Under the pieces are notes generated by a model, which did not search any database, was not told the origin of the DNA, and saw only the letters and a list, made by a program, of their open reading frames with translations. A stretch of DNA of 64,000 bases, from contig NC_030851.1 in the NCBI RefSeq assembly GCF_000208745.1, positions 21,998,177 through 22,062,176 of the forward strand, read 5' to 3'. The DNA is from Theobroma cacao (lineage: Eukaryota > Streptophyta > Magnoliopsida > Malvales > Malvaceae). The position numbers and the translations under genes are program-made. Position 1 is the stretch's first letter. Each line of letters opens with the position of its first letter. Of the stretch, positions 59,841 to 64,000 are shown piece after piece.

Positions 59841-62611
59841 TGTTGCAGCCCAAATTTTGAGCTATGACTGGTGCATGGGCCTAATGGGCATAGCCCACTA
59901 AGCCAAAGCAAGCCTATTGATGCAATCTCGTTCATTAATCCCAACCATCATTTCTAAAACCACATATTGCAATTCTCAATTATAAATATTTTCGTAACGT
60001 TTTATAGCAATCCAATATACACATTTGTGTTATGCTAACATAGTATCACTCATTTGCCACCTTACAGTGGCATCAGTAATCAAATATACATATTTGATTT
60101 TTAACATTAATCTTAGTGGTCTTCATTACTTATACATGTACACAAGCATAAGACTCTAGACCGTCAGCGAAGTGACCGTGGGTGAAGGTACAGCTATTGA
60201 GATGTCATAGTACCTACCAAGAAGGCAAGCATATGTGTGCGACTCAATCTAGGTCCTAACTTGCCTTCGAATCTAAAAACATGAAGTTTATAAACGTGAC
60301 TATAAAACTTAGTGAGTGAACATAAGAACAGAACAAGAAATCAATATGAAGAATTTGAAAATCATGATGCAGTTGTTTCAAAAACAAGGCAATTGATTTA
60401 GTTTTTTACTAAAAACCACTCATTTCAAACTTTGATTAATAACCTCGTGGTGTTACAAAAACCCAAGATCAATCCATGAAGTTCAATGGGTGAAAATTAT
60501 GTCAAAATCAAGCAAGCAAGCAAGCATGGCAGCAAGTTTCTCGCTATAGCAAAGCTCATTCTCATTGCAGCGATATTCAGGTGGCCAAAATAGAAAGTTT
60601 CTCGCTGCAGCGAGAAATAGTGTCAGTTTGCATGTGTTTTATTTTTTGTATTATATCTCCCAGTACAGAAGTCCAATTGACTTGATTTTTAAACCATTAC
60701 AAAGATAGGAGATAGGGCTACAACTTTTATGTTTACTAGTTTTCTCAGTTCAAACAGAAAAGTGGGCAAAATCTTCATCGAAATAAAAGTAATGCATTAG
60801 AACCTGAGAGTTTCTTGCTGCAACGAGATTTATTCTCGTTGTAGTGGGTTGTTGGCTGCAAAAACAGAATGTTTCTCACTGCAGCGAGAAGTAGGGCAGC
60901 TTAGTGTAAAAGGGACCTCTTTTGCTCTAAAAATCCATTTGGTGTTGCAATAAAAATTAATTTGCAAGAAAATGGAAAATTCTCAAGTTTCATCATGCCA
61001 AATTTCACATGCATTACAACCATATACCATATTCATGAACTTTTACTTCACAAACATATATATACTTATAAACATAAACAAACACCAATACCACCATCAT
61101 CTCACCCAGCTCATGTGCATCCCCCCACATCGTGCACATAGCCGGAGTCATCGTGTGCATCCCCCCACATCGTTCATAGTCAGTGCAATCGTGTACATCC
61201 CCCCCACATCATGCACACGGGCACTATCATCATCCATCTCCCTCACCACAGTCATCACAAGCATGTGCATCCCCCCACATCGTGCACACGCACGGTTATA
61301 ATTATCACACAATATCAACTATCATTGCACAACATATATATATATAAATATATATATCAACATAATGTAGTAGGGCATGAATCCATAACAGCCACATGTC
61401 ACAATATAGAGACAATATCTCAAAAGGGCTTGTTCCCAAGGCACACGTTTTTAAGAAAAATTGATTAAAATCATTCAAATGTTTTATGCAAATACATTCA
61501 CATTCCCAAAACAATTTTGAAATGCAAGTTCACTCACCGGTCTTGTTGATTCTTTTGCATTCACATGTGAGGCCTTGTTGGAACCTACACACACACAACA
61601 TCACAACCAACCCAAATTGGCATTCATATAATTCCAAAAGCTCTTTCTTAAATCAAGTTCCACTAATTATTCCTAACTAGCTTTCAATTGCCATTAAATG
61701 GCTATCTATTCTTTCTACTCTAGTAACTCTAGAAATAAATAAACAAACCTCAATAATAAAACAACTCACAACTCCAATTACTAGCCATTATCAACACCTA
61801 AAATCAATCCTCATTCATCACTCACCTTGGTGGATTTGTAGTTGAATTCCTTCTGAAAAATACTCAAGCTATCATGGAAAGTCTCTCTCTCTCCCTCTAA
61901 AATTTTTAGCTAGTGAGACAAAGTACTGAGCAAAGACTTTTTAAGGGTTTTAAGGTGAAAGAGAACAAAAGGTTCCATGAAGAAGTGCTCAAAAGCATGA
62001 AAATTGAAGCTAGAGAGAGAAAGTTATGGAAGTTGCAAAGCAAACTTCTATGGAGGATAAGAGGAACGTGAAAAGGGAGGAAAAAGAAGAAGGAGAAGTT
62101 GTTGGAGCTCAGATATTTATGCTTCAAGTTAATCCAAATTTTCATCGAAATTACCAAAATGCCCTTAACATGGTGGTTTTGTCTTCCTCCCATCCTTTGT
62201 GTAACCTTTTTGCTCTTTGGACACTGAAACATAGTCCATAATAGTCTAAAGGAACTCAGGTTCACAAAACTTAAAAATTTAGACTCGATATGTAAAATCA
62301 CCATTTTGCCCCTATTGTGAAAATTATCATTATTTTTATCTTCTTCATTTATTTACCATCATAAACATCATTTATTCATTCCTTAGGCCTATTTAGATCT
62401 TAATATAAAAAAAAACACACTCGTAGGAGCTCACTAAGAGAAATTACAAAATTACCCCTAGTCTACATTATCGCGTCTACTTCTAGTTACGTGTCTATAA
62501 AGGTCGAGATTTCACAGGTTCACTTCTGAATTACCCTTTTAACTAGGTACTTATCCTCAATTGGCATTCGTAAACTTTATTAGCCACCGTATCAAAATAC
62601 AGGGTACTACA
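59841..62611 (-). mobile_element. LARD 5' LTR
   Basis: The left end is TGTTGCAGCCCAAATTTTGAG, slightly decayed. The right end is AAATACAGGGTACTACA. It is 2771 bp. It contains a perfect 20-base palindrome TTTCTCGCTGCAGCGAGAAA at 60598-60617, a GTGCATCCCCCCACATCGTGCAC array (61105-61300) and an (AT)n run (61337-61358). Its sense-5' 95 bases (62517-62611) resemble B LTRs, and the remainder is collinear with A LTRs. Confidence 0.94.
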
Positions 62612-63506
62612 CAGAGACTCCTTAGAGATGATTGATGTGCCCTTAATATGGGAGATGTAGAATCAAAATATGGTTGAAACTTGATGAAATGCTTCAAGGT
62701 AAGGGAATCATATATTAAGTGTTGTGATTATGCTCAACTACTAGGGTGAGCCAAGAAAGCTTAACTGATGATGGCTTTGTAATGTGAGCCTAAATTGATA
62801 CATGTGTCATGGAGATATGGATATGAGTAACCATGAATGTGGATAATGCCGTTGAGATGTTGTCACTGCCAAGCATAGCGTGATGAGATATGCATATAAG
62901 ATATTAGGATGGTCCTTGCACTTTTGAATTGGAGATGTTTGATTATGATTGTCTTATAGGAAGAGATGCTAAATATATTTGTATATGAATTATTATGCTA
63001 TGTTAGTCTTTCCCCTCACTGATTATTAGACGGCTTACTCCTTTATTGTACCATGTGCAAAGAAGTGAAGCTACAAGACTGCATGGCCGACTTCGCCCTG
63101 GATAGATTCTTTTGGCATCGAGTAGGTTCCTTATTCTATGAGTCTACTCTGCTATGTCCAAACTATGTTAGCTTCTATTGGTGGTATGGTTTACCAACCA
63201 TGTGTATTTGGGATTTGTGTACACACATTGTTGTTGTTTATATTTGTATAAGAGTTGTGTGATACGAACCTACTATGATGGCTAGTGTATGGCCTTGTAA
63301 GTAATGTATTAAATATTGTGTATTATTATGTGCCAAAAGGCCATGTTTATGTAATTAAATCCAATTATATATGAAAATATGAGTTTGGAAGTCCTTGGCA
63401 ATTTGTTAACAATTTGAAATTTTGAGGCTTGCTCAGCTCTTACGGGCTTCACCAGTCAAGCTCCTGAGCTGATCACGAACCCCTAGGTTAGGGTCGTGAC
63501 ATTTAG

Positions 63507-64000
63507 TATCAAACAAAAACTCTGGGCTTGTAAATCATATTTCCAAAAACTAAAAATCAAGATTTAGAGGTTTTAAAGCTTAAAAACGTCATCGTTTTCA
63601 TAAAAACCCAAAACCAAACAATTTAATCCTCAAAATGAAGATTGGCATAAAAAATGGGTTAAGAGAGCTTAGGGTTTGAGGAAAATACCTTAGGAAAAAC
63701 AGCTAAAAATTGAAAACCCTCATTCCATAAGATATATTATAGTATGTGGTGTAAGAATATGCTTTTTCCCTTTTATTTTTCTGAAAACTACGTCATTGAT
63801 CGATACATGGGATCCATTTATTGATAGATAGGCTCTAGAATGTTTGAAAAAGCTCTTGGGTTGCTATCTTTTAACAGAGGTGACAAATCTATCGATAGAT
63901 AGACTCTAGTAAGCAAAAACATACTTAAAAACTTGCCTAGCTTGTTTAAATTAAATACCATTTAAGTAAATGTCCTCATTTTTACTTCTCTCCTTTTTAC
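63507..64000 (-). mobile_element. G-like LTR fragment, window edge
   Basis: It shows GCTTAGGGTTTGAGG, then the TTTTCCCTTTT stretch and TCTATCGATAGAT palindromes (perfect at 63887-63900), in the same order as 21950-22100. No ORF. It continues past the window end. Confidence 0.6.

Larger units (their letters stand above)
44473..62611 (-). mobile_element. Full-length large non-autonomous LTR retrotransposon (LARD-type)
   Basis: Two LTRs in the same orientation (44473-49697 interrupted, and 59841-62611) flank an internal region, with perfect TSD CAGAG at 44468-44472 and 62612-62616. A polypurine tract borders the 3' LTR and methionine-tRNA-type primer sites border the 5' LTR, which fixes minus orientation. 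Without two complete solo LTRs inside it, the internal part is about 4.68 kb and holds no recognisable gag, protease, RT, RNase H or integrase. The two LTRs differ by roughly 7% by eye over a ~190-bp repeat-rich stretch, so this is not a recent insertion. It would have needed proteins in trans. The gypsy element at 9674-22690 has a matching leader. Confidence 0.9.
37065..63501 (+). mobile_element. LTR family G (sense plus), interrupted by three insertions
   Basis: It starts TGTAACACCCCTAATTTTG and ends GGTTAGGGTCGTGACA. TSD TTTAG at 37060-37064 and 63502-63506. Own segments: 37065-38609, 40453-41473, 44457-44472 and 62617-63501, about 3.47 kb in total. Inserts: a copia solo LTR, a D solo LTR and the LARD, each with its own TSD. 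Homology to the reversed G LTR is clear on both sides (GCTTCAAGGTAA near 62690; GATTTGATTCTCCA near 41220). Open caution: the flanks at 37064 and 63507 do not look collinear with a third G LTR, so the host context is unclear. Confidence 0.8.

Overview
This window is plant DNA, most likely from a gene-poor, heterochromatic part of a eudicot nuclear genome. I cannot name the species. It is AT-rich and I see no intact host gene. Nearly everything is LTR retrotransposon sequence, much of it solo LTRs nested inside one another. Eleven LTRs are flanked by matching or one-mismatch 5-bp target-site duplications (TSDs), which fixes many insertion boundaries to the base. I use working names for the LTR types, read in element sense. 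A starts TGTGAGACC and ends near GGGTCGTGACA. B starts near TGTAATACCCC. C starts TGTCAAGCCC. D starts TGTAAGACCTCG. G starts TGTAACACCCC. LARD is a large non-autonomous element.

Layout. 1-638 is the end of a C LTR. 639-2990 holds a broken short-chain dehydrogenase fragment, unassigned AT-rich DNA, and a CACTA-type transposon end at 2990. 2994-9186 is a decayed Ty1/copia element on the minus strand, split by a solo A LTR. 9187-22690 is a Ty3/gypsy element on the minus strand (5' LTR, primer site, gag, protease, reverse transcriptase). It is split by a B LTR, which is split by an A LTR, which is split by a second A LTR. 22691-27992 holds a small unidentified ORF and truncated D, A and C LTRs. 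27993-31312 is a second gypsy pol fragment on the plus strand, split by a solo B LTR. 31313-37064 is a G LTR split by an A LTR. 37065-63501 is one G LTR opened by three insertions: a copia solo LTR, a D solo LTR, and a full-length 18.1-kb LARD at 44473-62611 with TSD CAGAG. The LARD itself contains an A solo LTR, a C solo LTR and a truncated A LTR. 63507-64000 is a G-like fragment.

The LARD has two LTRs, a polypurine tract and a primer-binding site, but about 4.7 kb of internal sequence with no recognisable gag or pol. Its 5' leader resembles that of the gypsy element at 18354-22690, so a member of that family could have supplied its proteins in trans. This is an inference.

The most unusual structure is a 204-bp tandem repeat that places three primer-binding-site-like motifs next to the LARD 5' LTR. 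In addition, several LTR families carry arrays of short units with dyad symmetry, and in some cases both arms have changed together.
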